The notes under the pieces: generated by a model
Told to the model about the DNA's origin: nothing
Seen by the model: the letters and a program-made list of their open reading frames with translations, nothing else
Databases searched by the model: none
Made by a program: the position numbers and the translations under genes
Shown here: piece after piece, positions 27,967-35,156 of the stretch
How positions within the stretch are numbered: the stretch's first letter is position 1
Layout of the letters: the number at the start of each line of letters is the position of its first letter
Assembly: GCA_020852175.1 (NCBI GenBank)
Contig: JADZBH010000036.1
Span: forward strand, 86,511 to 150,510
Direction: 5' to 3'
Length of the DNA stretch: 64,000 nucleotides
DNA from: Bryobacterales bacterium
Lineage (GTDB): Bacteria > Acidobacteriota > Terriglobia > Bryobacterales > Bryobacteraceae

Positions 27967-28346
27967 GCACCGCACCGAAATCTCATCATCCCGGTTTTCT
28001 CGCCCTGGTGGAGGACGCCAAGACCCGCGTTCGCGAGATCACCATCGAGGAGTTCGCCGCCGGGCAGGCCGCGGGCGAAGCCGGACTTCTCATCGACACC
28101 CGGGAGGAAAGCGAATGGGCCGCCGGCCATGCCGCCGGAGCCATTTGGCTGGGGAAGGGAATCATCGAGCGCGACATCGAGGCCAAGGCGCCCGACTACT
28201 CGCGGAAACTTGTTCTGTATTGTGGCGGCGGATTCCGTAGTGCGCTGGCCGCGGACGCCATCCAGAAGATGGGCTACACGAACGTGCTGTCTCTTGCGGG
28301 AGGTTGGCGCGCCTGGAAGGGCGCCAACCTGCCCGTCGAGAAGTAA
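27963..28346 (+). CDS. Single-domain rhodanese
   Basis: 127-residue cytoplasmic sulfurtransferase-like domain. Substrate-entry segment LLIDTREESEWAAGHAAGAIWLGKGIIERD, active-site loop VLYCGGGFRSALAAD with the nucleophilic Cys, and C-terminal GYTNVLSLAGGWRAWKGANLPVE. The six-residue loop length is that of true rhodaneses rather than Cdc25-like proteins. ATGA overlap with murA indicates coupled translation; a link to peptidoglycan metabolism is not obvious. It converges on the nitric oxide reductase gene with 10 bases between stops. Confidence 0.9.
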   Translation: MSTAPKSHHPGFLALVEDAKTRVREITIEEFAAGQAAGEAGLLIDTREESEWAAGHAAGAIWLGKGIIERDIEAKAPDYSRKLVLYCGGGFRSALAADAIQKMGYTNVLSLAGGWRAWKGANLPVEK

Positions 28347-28356
28347 CGGCCGCTCG

Positions 28357-30564
28357 TTAGGCCACGCGCTTCGTCCGGATCGAGAACACGAACGCCACCA
28401 GCGCCACGGCGCCGGCGCCGAACAGTGTGTCGCCCGGCAGGCGCATCCACCGCAGCGTCTGCATCAACGGCGTTCCGAGGAATTCCGTGCTTCTGGCATA
28501 CCAGTAGCCGTATTCCACCGAAGCCCACGTCTGCGCCAGTCCCACGGGCAGCAGGCTGCCCACGGTCATGGCGAACAGGCCGATGTTCATCGCCCAGAAG
28601 GAGAACTTCAACCAGCTTTCCTTCCATTCGGCGTCCGGCACCAGCGCACGCAGGCACACCAGCATCAGACCGATGCCCAGCATGCCATAGACGCCGAACA
28701 GAGCCGCATGGCCGTGCACGGGTGTCGTGTTCAGCCCCTGCATGTAGTACAGCGCGATGGGCGGGTTGATCATGAAGCCGAACAGCCCCGCGCCCACCAT
28801 GTTCCAGAAGGCCACGGCGACGAAGAAGTAGATGGGCCATTTGTACCGCTGCGTCCACACCGTCATGCTGCCGCGCCGCAGATCGTCCAGCGCGCCGTAA
28901 CTCACCAGCACCAGCGGTACCGTTTCCAGCGCGCTGAATACCGATCCCCAGGCCAGCGCCACCGTCGGCGTGCCCGAGAAGTAGAGGTGGTGGCAGGTGC
29001 CGATGATGCCGCCCGCCAGGAAGATGGTGGCCGATAGCAACGCGGTCTTGGCCGCCAGCGCGGGCCGCACCAGCCCCAGCCGCGTGAAGAAGAAGGCGAT
29101 CACCGTGGTGGCGAACACCTCGAAGAATCCTTCCACCCAGAGGTGAACCACCCACCAGCGCCAGTATTCGACGATGGACAGGTGCGTGTGCTGGCCCCAT
29201 GTCAAGCCCGCGCCGTAGAACAGCCCGATCGCGGCCGAGGACAACAGGAACAGCCACAGCAGGTGCCGGTTGTCGTTGGTACGCGTCAGCGAAGGGCGCA
29301 CGGAGCGAACCACCAGGAACAGCCATAGCAGCAGGCCAATGAACAGCAGGAACTGCCAGGCGCGGCCCAGTTCCACATATTCGTATCCCTGGTGCCCCCA
29401 GTAGAACGATGCCGCGTCGGACAACTTGTTCTGGATGCTCATCCACTGGCCGGCCATGGAACCGGCCACCACCAGCAACAGAGCCAGGAACAGCACGTTC
29501 ACGCCGAGACTCTGGCCCTTCGGCTCCACGCCGGATACCAGCGGCCCAATGAACAGCCCCGCCGCCAGCCACGCCGTGGCGATCCAGAAGATGCCCAACT
29601 GCACGTGCCAGGTGCGGCTTACCGAGTACGGCAAGATCTTCGCCAGATCGATGCCATAGAAGCTTCCGCCTTCCACGCCATAGTGCGCGGTGACGATGCC
29701 CACGCAGATCTGCACCAGCAGCAGCAGCGCCACCACCCAAAAATACTTCAGCGTGGCGTGCTGAGACGGCGTCGAACGCCAACTGCCCAGCGGGTCCTTT
29801 TCAGGAACCGGAGAGGTCTCTTCGGGCGGCTGGGCCGCATACCACCACACCAGGCCGCAAATGCCCGCCAGCAGCATCAGAATGCTCACGCCGGTCCACA
29901 TCACCGATTCGCCGCTCGGGCGGTTGCCCACCAGCGGTTCGTGCGGCCAGTCGTGCGTGTAGGAAAGACGGTCGCCCGGCCTGTCCGTGGAAGCCGTCCA
30001 CGACGTCCAGAAAATGAACGCGGCGAATTTGCGTAGACGCGCCTCATCCCGGATGGTGTTCTTGGGAATCGCGTAGGCCGCGTTGCCCTTCAGGAACACG
30101 TCCGCATAGTGGCGCACGCAATCCTCGAATGCTTCCCCGCGCAGGTCGGAGACCACCAGCGTCCCCGTCGAGGCGTCATAGGCGTTCTTGCGGTACTGCG
30201 CCGTCAGCCTGCCCTGCAACCCCGCTTTATGCTCGGCGTCCAGCGCCTCGAAGCCGCGCCCGTACTCCTTCCGCGCCCAGGAGTTCAACGTGTACATCGC
30301 CTCGCGATGCAACCAGTCGGCGGTCCAATCCGGCGCCACATAGCTGCCGTGGCCCCACACCGAGCCCACCTGCATGCCGCCCATCGACTGCCAGACGTTC
30401 TGGCCTTCGCCGATCGCCCCGTCCGGAATCACCACCTTTCCACTGCTTGTGACAACGCGCGCTGGAATCGGCGGCGCCTCCTGATAGATGCGCGTTCCAA
30501 TCCATCCCAGCACGCCGAACGACAGGATCAATACCGCTGCGAATGCATACCAAAGCCTTCTCAC
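28357..30564 (-). CDS. norZ: Quinol-dependent nitric oxide reductase (qNOR, NorZ-like)
   Basis: Inner-membrane haem-copper-superfamily enzyme reducing 2 NO to N2O with electrons from quinol. 735 residues fused as in qNOR: an N-terminal helix, a roughly 200-residue periplasmic domain resembling NorC but with no CxxCH haem motif, and a 12-helix NorB-like core. Ligands seen: His320 (RTWHVQ), His474 and Glu478 (VVHLWVEGFFEVF), His525-His526 (GTCHHLYF), His617 and His619 (TPVHGHAALFG). The missing c-type haem site argues for quinol as donor. The start is GTG with GAGG upstream. No norD, norQ or other denitrification gene is in the window, so NO detoxification is likely. A CRP/FNR-like palindrome lies about 66 bases upstream. 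Confidence 0.93.
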   Translation of the reverse strand: MRRLWYAFAAVLILSFGVLGWIGTRIYQEAPPIPARVVTSSGKVVIPDGAIGEGQNVWQSMGGMQVGSVWGHGSYVAPDWTADWLHREAMYTLNSWARKEYGRGFEALDAEHKAGLQGRLTAQYRKNAYDASTGTLVVSDLRGEAFEDCVRHYADVFLKGNAAYAIPKNTIRDEARLRKFAAFIFWTSWTASTDRPGDRLSYTHDWPHEPLVGNRPSGESVMWTGVSILMLLAGICGLVWWYAAQPPEETSPVPEKDPLGSWRSTPSQHATLKYFWVVALLLLVQICVGIVTAHYGVEGGSFYGIDLAKILPYSVSRTWHVQLGIFWIATAWLAAGLFIGPLVSGVEPKGQSLGVNVLFLALLLVVAGSMAGQWMSIQNKLSDAASFYWGHQGYEYVELGRAWQFLLFIGLLLWLFLVVRSVRPSLTRTNDNRHLLWLFLLSSAAIGLFYGAGLTWGQHTHLSIVEYWRWWVVHLWVEGFFEVFATTVIAFFFTRLGLVRPALAAKTALLSATIFLAGGIIGTCHHLYFSGTPTVALAWGSVFSALETVPLVLVSYGALDDLRRGSMTVWTQRYKWPIYFFVAVAFWNMVGAGLFGFMINPPIALYYMQGLNTTPVHGHAALFGVYGMLGIGLMLVCLRALVPDAEWKESWLKFSFWAMNIGLFAMTVGSLLPVGLAQTWASVEYGYWYARSTEFLGTPLMQTLRWMRLPGDTLFGAGAVALVAFVFSIRTKRVA

Positions 30565-30622
30565 TGAACCTCACTTTCCAAATCTCCAACGAACATCGTG
30601 TCAGGCCAAGGGCGGAGGAGGA

Positions 30623-30638
30623 TATGACCGTGGTCACA
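30623..30638. promoter_or_regulatory. CRP/FNR-family operator-like palindrome
   Basis: Plus strand TATGACCGTGGTCACA; on the minus strand it reads TGTGA-N6-TCATA, one base away from the CRP consensus TGTGA-N6-TCACA. The core TGACC-GT-GGTCA is a perfect inverted repeat. The centre (30630.5) is 66.5 bases from both the nitric oxide reductase GTG (30564) and the divergent amidohydrolase ATG (30697). CRP/FNR-family regulators (DNR, NnrR) commonly control NO reductases, which fits, but the regulator is not encoded here. Confidence 0.5.
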
Positions 30639-30696
30639 CGGTTCGCAGCGGGCGCGTTCGTGCGCCAGTACGTCCCGGCATTTTATGATTGAGCCC

Positions 30697-31584
30697 ATGC
30701 CCCTGTTCACGCACTCACGGCGTGCCTTCCTCGCGACGGCCACTTCAGCGGCCGTCCTTGCCCAGTCACGAGAGCTCATTCTCGATATCCATCAGCATAC
30801 CGACTATACGGGACGGACGGACGAGGCCCTTATCGCCCACCAGGCCCGCATGGGCATCACGAAGACCGTCCTGCTTCCGGCAGGCTCGCGTTACGGGCTG
30901 GAGGCAGGCGCGAGTGGCAACGACCGTTGCCTGGAACTGGTGCGCCGCTATCCGGACAAGTTCACCATGTTCGCCAACGAGGTGCCCTATGACGCCAGCT
31001 TCGCCGGAGTGATCGAGAAGTACCTGAAGCTCGGCGCCATCGGCATCGGCGAACAGAAGTTCTTCGTCGATGTGCTCAGCCCCGTCATGGCTAAGATCGC
31101 CACCGTCGCCCAGGCCAACGCCGTGCCCGTCCTGCTGCACTTCCAGCACGAGCGCTACAACGTGAACTACGGCGAGTTCCACCGCGTGCTCGCCAAGTAT
31201 CCGCGAGTGAATTTCATCGGCCATGCCCAAACCTTCTGGGCCAATGTCGACGCCAGGCAGGAGCAGGAGGTTCTCTACCCCAAGTGGAAGGTCACGGCCG
31301 GTGGCTGGACAGACCGGTACCTCCGAGATTATCCGAACATGTTCGCCGACCTCTCCGCGGGCAGCGGCCTGAACTCGATGACGCGCGACCTCGACCATGC
31401 ACGCGCCTTCGTCGCCCGCCATCAGGACAAGCTCATCTACGGCAGTGACTGCAACGATAGCGACGGCGCCGGGGCGAAGTGCAGCGGCAGCCAGCAAATC
31501 GCCCTGATGCGTAAACTCGCCCCCAACGCCGCGGCGCTGCGCAAGATTTTCGAGTTGAACGCGAAGAAGGTGATGAAGATCTGA
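30697..31584 (+). CDS. Exported amidohydrolase-2 family protein
   Basis: About 295-residue TIM-barrel hydrolase. The leader (MPLFTHSRRAFLATATSAAVLAQ) contains SRRAFL, a twin-arginine motif. Then ILDIHQHTDYTGRTDEALIAHQ (metal HxH), NAVPVLLHFQHE, VNFIGHAQTFW, and IYGSDCNDSDGAG (catalytic Asp). It is related in architecture to the 14664-15743 protein. ATG 30697 is preferred over 30685 because it begins directly before the Tat leader; a TATGAT hexamer at 30684-30689 would place transcription start at or next to this ATG. Divergent from the nitric oxide reductase. Substrate unknown. Confidence 0.8.
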   Translation: MPLFTHSRRAFLATATSAAVLAQSRELILDIHQHTDYTGRTDEALIAHQARMGITKTVLLPAGSRYGLEAGASGNDRCLELVRRYPDKFTMFANEVPYDASFAGVIEKYLKLGAIGIGEQKFFVDVLSPVMAKIATVAQANAVPVLLHFQHERYNVNYGEFHRVLAKYPRVNFIGHAQTFWANVDARQEQEVLYPKWKVTAGGWTDRYLRDYPNMFADLSAGSGLNSMTRDLDHARAFVARHQDKLIYGSDCNDSDGAGAKCSGSQQIALMRKLAPNAAALRKIFELNAKKVMKI

Positions 31585-31619
31585 TCCGCCGCTCCACGCC
31601 CACGCGCGTGGTTAGGTGC

Positions 31620-32120
31620 ATGCATCGGACCATGACCGGGGCGCTGGCCGCACTCACGCTCGCCGGCAGCATTCTGCCCGCCGCTTCCAATCCAAACACC
31701 GTCGCCGGACGCTGGACGAACGGCCGCATCTCGATGATCCAGTATCAGGACTCGATCACGGGCCGCTCCGCGCCGGTCAACGGCAATTCGTTCGCCTACG
31801 AGTTCCACGCCGGCGGCAGGTACACGTTCACGGGGCTGATGCGGAATGTTCTGCACAACTGCACCGCCGCGCTGTTCGCCGTCGAGTCCGGCGCCTACAG
31901 TTTCGATGGCCACACCCTCTCCCTGCACCCCGAAAAGAACCCCTACAAGATGACCAACTCCTGCGCGCCGTCGTCGAACAGAGAGGGTCCAGGCAAGCTC
32001 ACCAACCGCGTCTACCAGGCGCGAATCGTTCGTGAGAATGGGCGGGAGCGCCTGGAACTCCGCGACGGGAAAGGCGAGGTGCAATCCTTCGACGCGGAAC
32101 GCAAGCAGGCGCCTCAGTGA
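31620..32120 (+). CDS. Small secreted beta-rich protein, unknown function
   Basis: About 166 residues with a signal peptide (RTMTGALAALTLAGSILPAASN). The mature part reads as a lipocalin-like or single beta-barrel fold: GRWTNGRISMIQYQD, FAYEFHAGGRYTFTGLM, AVESGAYSFDGHTLSLHPEK and ERLELRDGKGEVQSF. Two Cys (LHNCTAALF and TNSCAPSS) could form a disulphide. Start ambiguous between GTG 31608, ATG 31620 and ATG 31632. Its stop overlaps the stop of the convergent DUF4159 gene by 7 bases. No family was recognised. Confidence 0.6.
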   Translation: MHRTMTGALAALTLAGSILPAASNPNTVAGRWTNGRISMIQYQDSITGRSAPVNGNSFAYEFHAGGRYTFTGLMRNVLHNCTAALFAVESGAYSFDGHTLSLHPEKNPYKMTNSCAPSSNREGPGKLTNRVYQARIVRENGRERLELRDGKGEVQSFDAERKQAPQ

Positions 32121-32926
32121 GTCATGGCGTAAATCACATAGTTCACGCCTACGCGGAAAGCGAGGGAGGCGTATTTTTCCGGATACTCGGGAATGTCGGC
32201 CCACTCCCAGGCGTCGCCAAGATCCATGTTGAAGCAGATGGCGATCACCACGCGTCCTTTTCCGTCCAGAATCGCCCGCCAGTGCGGCACGACGCCGCCG
32301 CGTTCAATCTGGCTGCCGTGCACCACGTTCAAACCCGGAACGCGGTACCGGTTCGACAGGTCATAGACGGTGTGCAGAATGGCGTCGTTGTCCTCCAGTT
32401 CCACCATCCGTGCGCCGGGCAGGATGCGATTCACGCCAGCCATGAAACTGGCCCACTCGCGCTCGTTGTGGAAGTCATCCACCATCAGGAAGCCGCCGCG
32501 CTCGAAAAAATTCCTCAGCCGGATTACATGCTCGTTGGTCAGAGTCCAGTCGCCGATGCCCACGGCATAAAGCCACGGCCAGTCGTAGAGCTCGTCCGTC
32601 GCAATGTCGACAATCTGCTCCACCGAGCGGGCATGGACGCGGCTCAGGCGGCGCAGCGCCATGATGAATTGCCGGTCTGATTTGTTCGCGTCAATCCCCC
32701 AGCGCGAACGCGAGAAGCCGCGCCAGTCGCGGTTGGAACGGTACCGGAGCCGGCCGAAGGCGAACTCGGTTGTCTCCCATGCATCGGGCGGATCATCGGC
32801 CGGGTCCTGCATTTCTGGTTCGTACTGCGCCCATCGCCGCCCGCCGGTCCGGGTTTGGGCCACAACCAGGGCCCCCGCCAGCACGCAGCAGGCGCACACA
32901 GCCGCGATCCCAGCGCCGGCACGCAT
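32114..32926 (-). CDS. DUF4159 domain protein, exported
   Basis: About 270 residues: signal peptide (MRAGAGIAAVCACCVLAGALVVAQ), then the DUF4159 region, typified by FAFGRLRYRSN, RRLSRVHARS, LYDWPWLYAVGIGDWTLTNEHVIRLRNFFERGGFLMVDDFHNEREW and GVNYVIYAMTH. DUF4159 has a class-I glutamine-amidotransferase-like flavodoxin fold by family knowledge and no known function; it is often found as a lone exported protein, as here, or fused to von Willebrand modules. ATG 32926 gives the signal peptide; longer frames upstream run into the propeller gene. 26 bases separate it from the propeller stop. Confidence 0.85.
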   Translation of the reverse strand: MRAGAGIAAVCACCVLAGALVVAQTRTGGRRWAQYEPEMQDPADDPPDAWETTEFAFGRLRYRSNRDWRGFSRSRWGIDANKSDRQFIMALRRLSRVHARSVEQIVDIATDELYDWPWLYAVGIGDWTLTNEHVIRLRNFFERGGFLMVDDFHNEREWASFMAGVNRILPGARMVELEDNDAILHTVYDLSNRYRVPGLNVVHGSQIERGGVVPHWRAILDGKGRVVIAICFNMDLGDAWEWADIPEYPEKYASLAFRVGVNYVIYAMTH

Positions 32927-32952
32927 ACAGGCATTGTACGGGCAGCCGTTGT

Positions 32953-35142
32953 TTAGCGCACGGTGACGGAGGCGGCGGCCTGGTTGTCGTGACGGTCGGC
33001 GATGCGCACGGCCAGATTCACCTCGCCGGCCGGCGCGTTTTCGATGGCCACCGAATACGCATGCGCCAACGAATCGGTCAGCCGCGTGGTGGGCTCGGCC
33101 ACGGTCCATTCGCCCCCGTTCACCGAATACTCGGCGCGGGCGATGGGGCTTAGGGCATCCGTCGCGCGCCAGGTCGCCGTGAGCCGGGCGCCATTGCGCA
33201 CGGCCTGCAACGCCGCGACAGCCGGGGAGGTGTTGTCGATCAGGAACGGCTCGCTTTCGAGCGAAGACGTCAAGGCTGTCTGGGGCGTGTTGTCAGGCCC
33301 ATCGGTCACGGTTACGCGCGCCACATACCAGCCATCGGCGAACCCCGTGGCATCCCAACTGTACCGCCTCTCGGAGACGTGATCCTTCAATAAGCGCCAT
33401 GCCGTTTCGTTCGCGCCGCGAATCTCCACCGTGGCTTCCAGGCCATCGGCGTTTTCGTCGCTGGCCAGCCAGCGTACGCCGGCGAATCCTTTCGCGGAGT
33501 TCATCGTCACCGCGCCCAAATCCATGGATGGCGGCTGCGGCGCGCTCCGCCGCGGACCGCGCATGGAGGGCAGCGACAGTGTCGTCGAGGGCGTCAGCGT
33601 CAGTGATTGTGGCGGGAACCTGTAGTTCGGCGGGGCCGCTTCCACGGCTTCCACCACAGGCGGGACGTTCCGCTCCTGGTGAGCCAGTTCGATGGCCGCC
33701 ACTTCGGGCGCGGCTCCCTGCGCGGGCGCGGCCAAAGTCAGGCGGTACTGCAGGAAGCGCGCCGCCGGCGAGGGGATGCGCCCCTCCGCGGAAGGCACGG
33801 CCCAGGGGCTCCACCCCCTGTCCGGATCGTCGTGATTCCCACTGCGAAATTCCAGCTTCGCCCCGGCCAGCGACGGGCCCGTCAAATGCGCGCGTCCCCA
33901 ATAGGAGAAGAACCCGGCATCCAGTGGCTCGCTCGTCAGCGTTCCCGAAGTTTCCGTACGCGGCCCCAAGGCGAACAGCTTGCCGATGTTGCCCGTTACC
34001 GCCCAGATGCGCCCGCCCCGCCCCGAGGCCAGCGCGATGATCTGCGTCGGCGAGGCGTTCACGATCACGCTGCTCAGCAGGCTGCTGTCCAGCCGCACGA
34101 TTTTACCCTGGTTGCCCGTGCCCAGCACGGGACGACTCTGGCCGTCGAATGCAATCGAGTATACGAAGTCTGTTGGATGCGACCACACGGTGCGCGTGTA
34201 GCCATCGGACTCGATCCGGTACACCTCGGCGCCTCCCGAGGCAGTCATCCCCATGCTCGGAATCGCCGCCGGAAGAGGCACTGTCCGCTGCACGGCCGCA
34301 TTGGCCCCGGGAGGCGCCGCCGCCGGAGCGGCCACGGGCGGCGCGACTGGAGCCGGGCCCGACGGCGCGCCTCCCAGCCCCTTCTGCTTCGCGCCCACGG
34401 CGGCCGCGTAAATCGACCCGTCCGGGTGCGCCGCCACGGCTGTCACTTCGCGCTTCGGCGATTGGTACGCCACAAACCCCGCTCCCGCCGGATTCACCGA
34501 GATGATATAGCCGTCAGGCTCGGTTCCAGCGATCACGTTCTGCTTCCCGTCCACGGCGAGCGACCGCACATGCGTCTGTCCCGAGCGGTAAAAAACAGCG
34601 CCCTGCCCCTGTGCCGAAACGCGGTGGATCAAACCATCGCCGCCCGTGGCCACGAACAGTTCGCCAGTCTGGTTGAAGGCAAGCGCCCAAATGTACTTCG
34701 CTTTCGGATCGTAGAACACCTCGGCCTTGCCGTTCTCGATGCGATACACCTTGCCGTCGGGAGAGGTCGCCGCGTACAAGCGGTCCTGCTTGTCCACGGC
34801 CAGCGCCTGCACCTGAAATTCGGCGAAGGCCGCCACGACTCTGGATCGCGAGGCCGCGGGAGAGTCCGGCGTCACTTCGATCACCTTGCCACCCGTCTCC
34901 GGGCCTCCTCCGCCTACATACACGCGGCCCTTGGAGTCCTCCGCCACGGCCCAAAGATACGGCAGCGGCGGATCGTGGATCTCCTGAAACGCCGGAGCCA
35001 GCGAAAGCCGGCCGTCGCCGCGCACGGCCAGGCGCTTTGCCGCGGCCTTCTCGTAATCGGCCGCCGAATCGTGCGTCCACGTTTCGGTTTCCACGGCCAG
35101 ACCAATGCAGGATACGCACACCAGTGCGAAAAGAGTTTTCAT
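32953..35142 (-). CDS. Secreted beta-propeller protein (NHL/WD40-like)
   Basis: About 729 residues: signal peptide (MKTLFALVCVSCIGLAVE), then at least six blades with the recurring pattern of Gly/Asp-rich strand ends (WAVAEDSKGRVYVGGGG, ALAVDKQDRLYAATSPDGKVYRIE, WALAFNQTGELFVATGGDGLIHRV, SLAVDGKQNVIAGTEPDGYIISV, YSIAFDGQSRPVLGTGNQGKIVRL). A Pro/Ala-rich insertion follows blade five (residues about 275-305), and the C-terminal half has Ig/FN3-like sandwiches (DGWYVARVTVTDGPDN, ATWRATDALSPIARAEYSVNGGEW). Probably a surface or periplasmic binding protein; ligand unknown. It starts 14 bases after the S55-like gene stop. Confidence 0.82.
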   Translation of the reverse strand: MKTLFALVCVSCIGLAVETETWTHDSAADYEKAAAKRLAVRGDGRLSLAPAFQEIHDPPLPYLWAVAEDSKGRVYVGGGGPETGGKVIEVTPDSPAASRSRVVAAFAEFQVQALAVDKQDRLYAATSPDGKVYRIENGKAEVFYDPKAKYIWALAFNQTGELFVATGGDGLIHRVSAQGQGAVFYRSGQTHVRSLAVDGKQNVIAGTEPDGYIISVNPAGAGFVAYQSPKREVTAVAAHPDGSIYAAAVGAKQKGLGGAPSGPAPVAPPVAAPAAAPPGANAAVQRTVPLPAAIPSMGMTASGGAEVYRIESDGYTRTVWSHPTDFVYSIAFDGQSRPVLGTGNQGKIVRLDSSLLSSVIVNASPTQIIALASGRGGRIWAVTGNIGKLFALGPRTETSGTLTSEPLDAGFFSYWGRAHLTGPSLAGAKLEFRSGNHDDPDRGWSPWAVPSAEGRIPSPAARFLQYRLTLAAPAQGAAPEVAAIELAHQERNVPPVVEAVEAAPPNYRFPPQSLTLTPSTTLSLPSMRGPRRSAPQPPSMDLGAVTMNSAKGFAGVRWLASDENADGLEATVEIRGANETAWRLLKDHVSERRYSWDATGFADGWYVARVTVTDGPDNTPQTALTSSLESEPFLIDNTSPAVAALQAVRNGARLTATWRATDALSPIARAEYSVNGGEWTVAEPTTRLTDSLAHAYSVAIENAPAGEVNLAVRIADRHDNQAAASVTVR

Positions 35143-35156
35143 GGAGAGTCCGGTTC

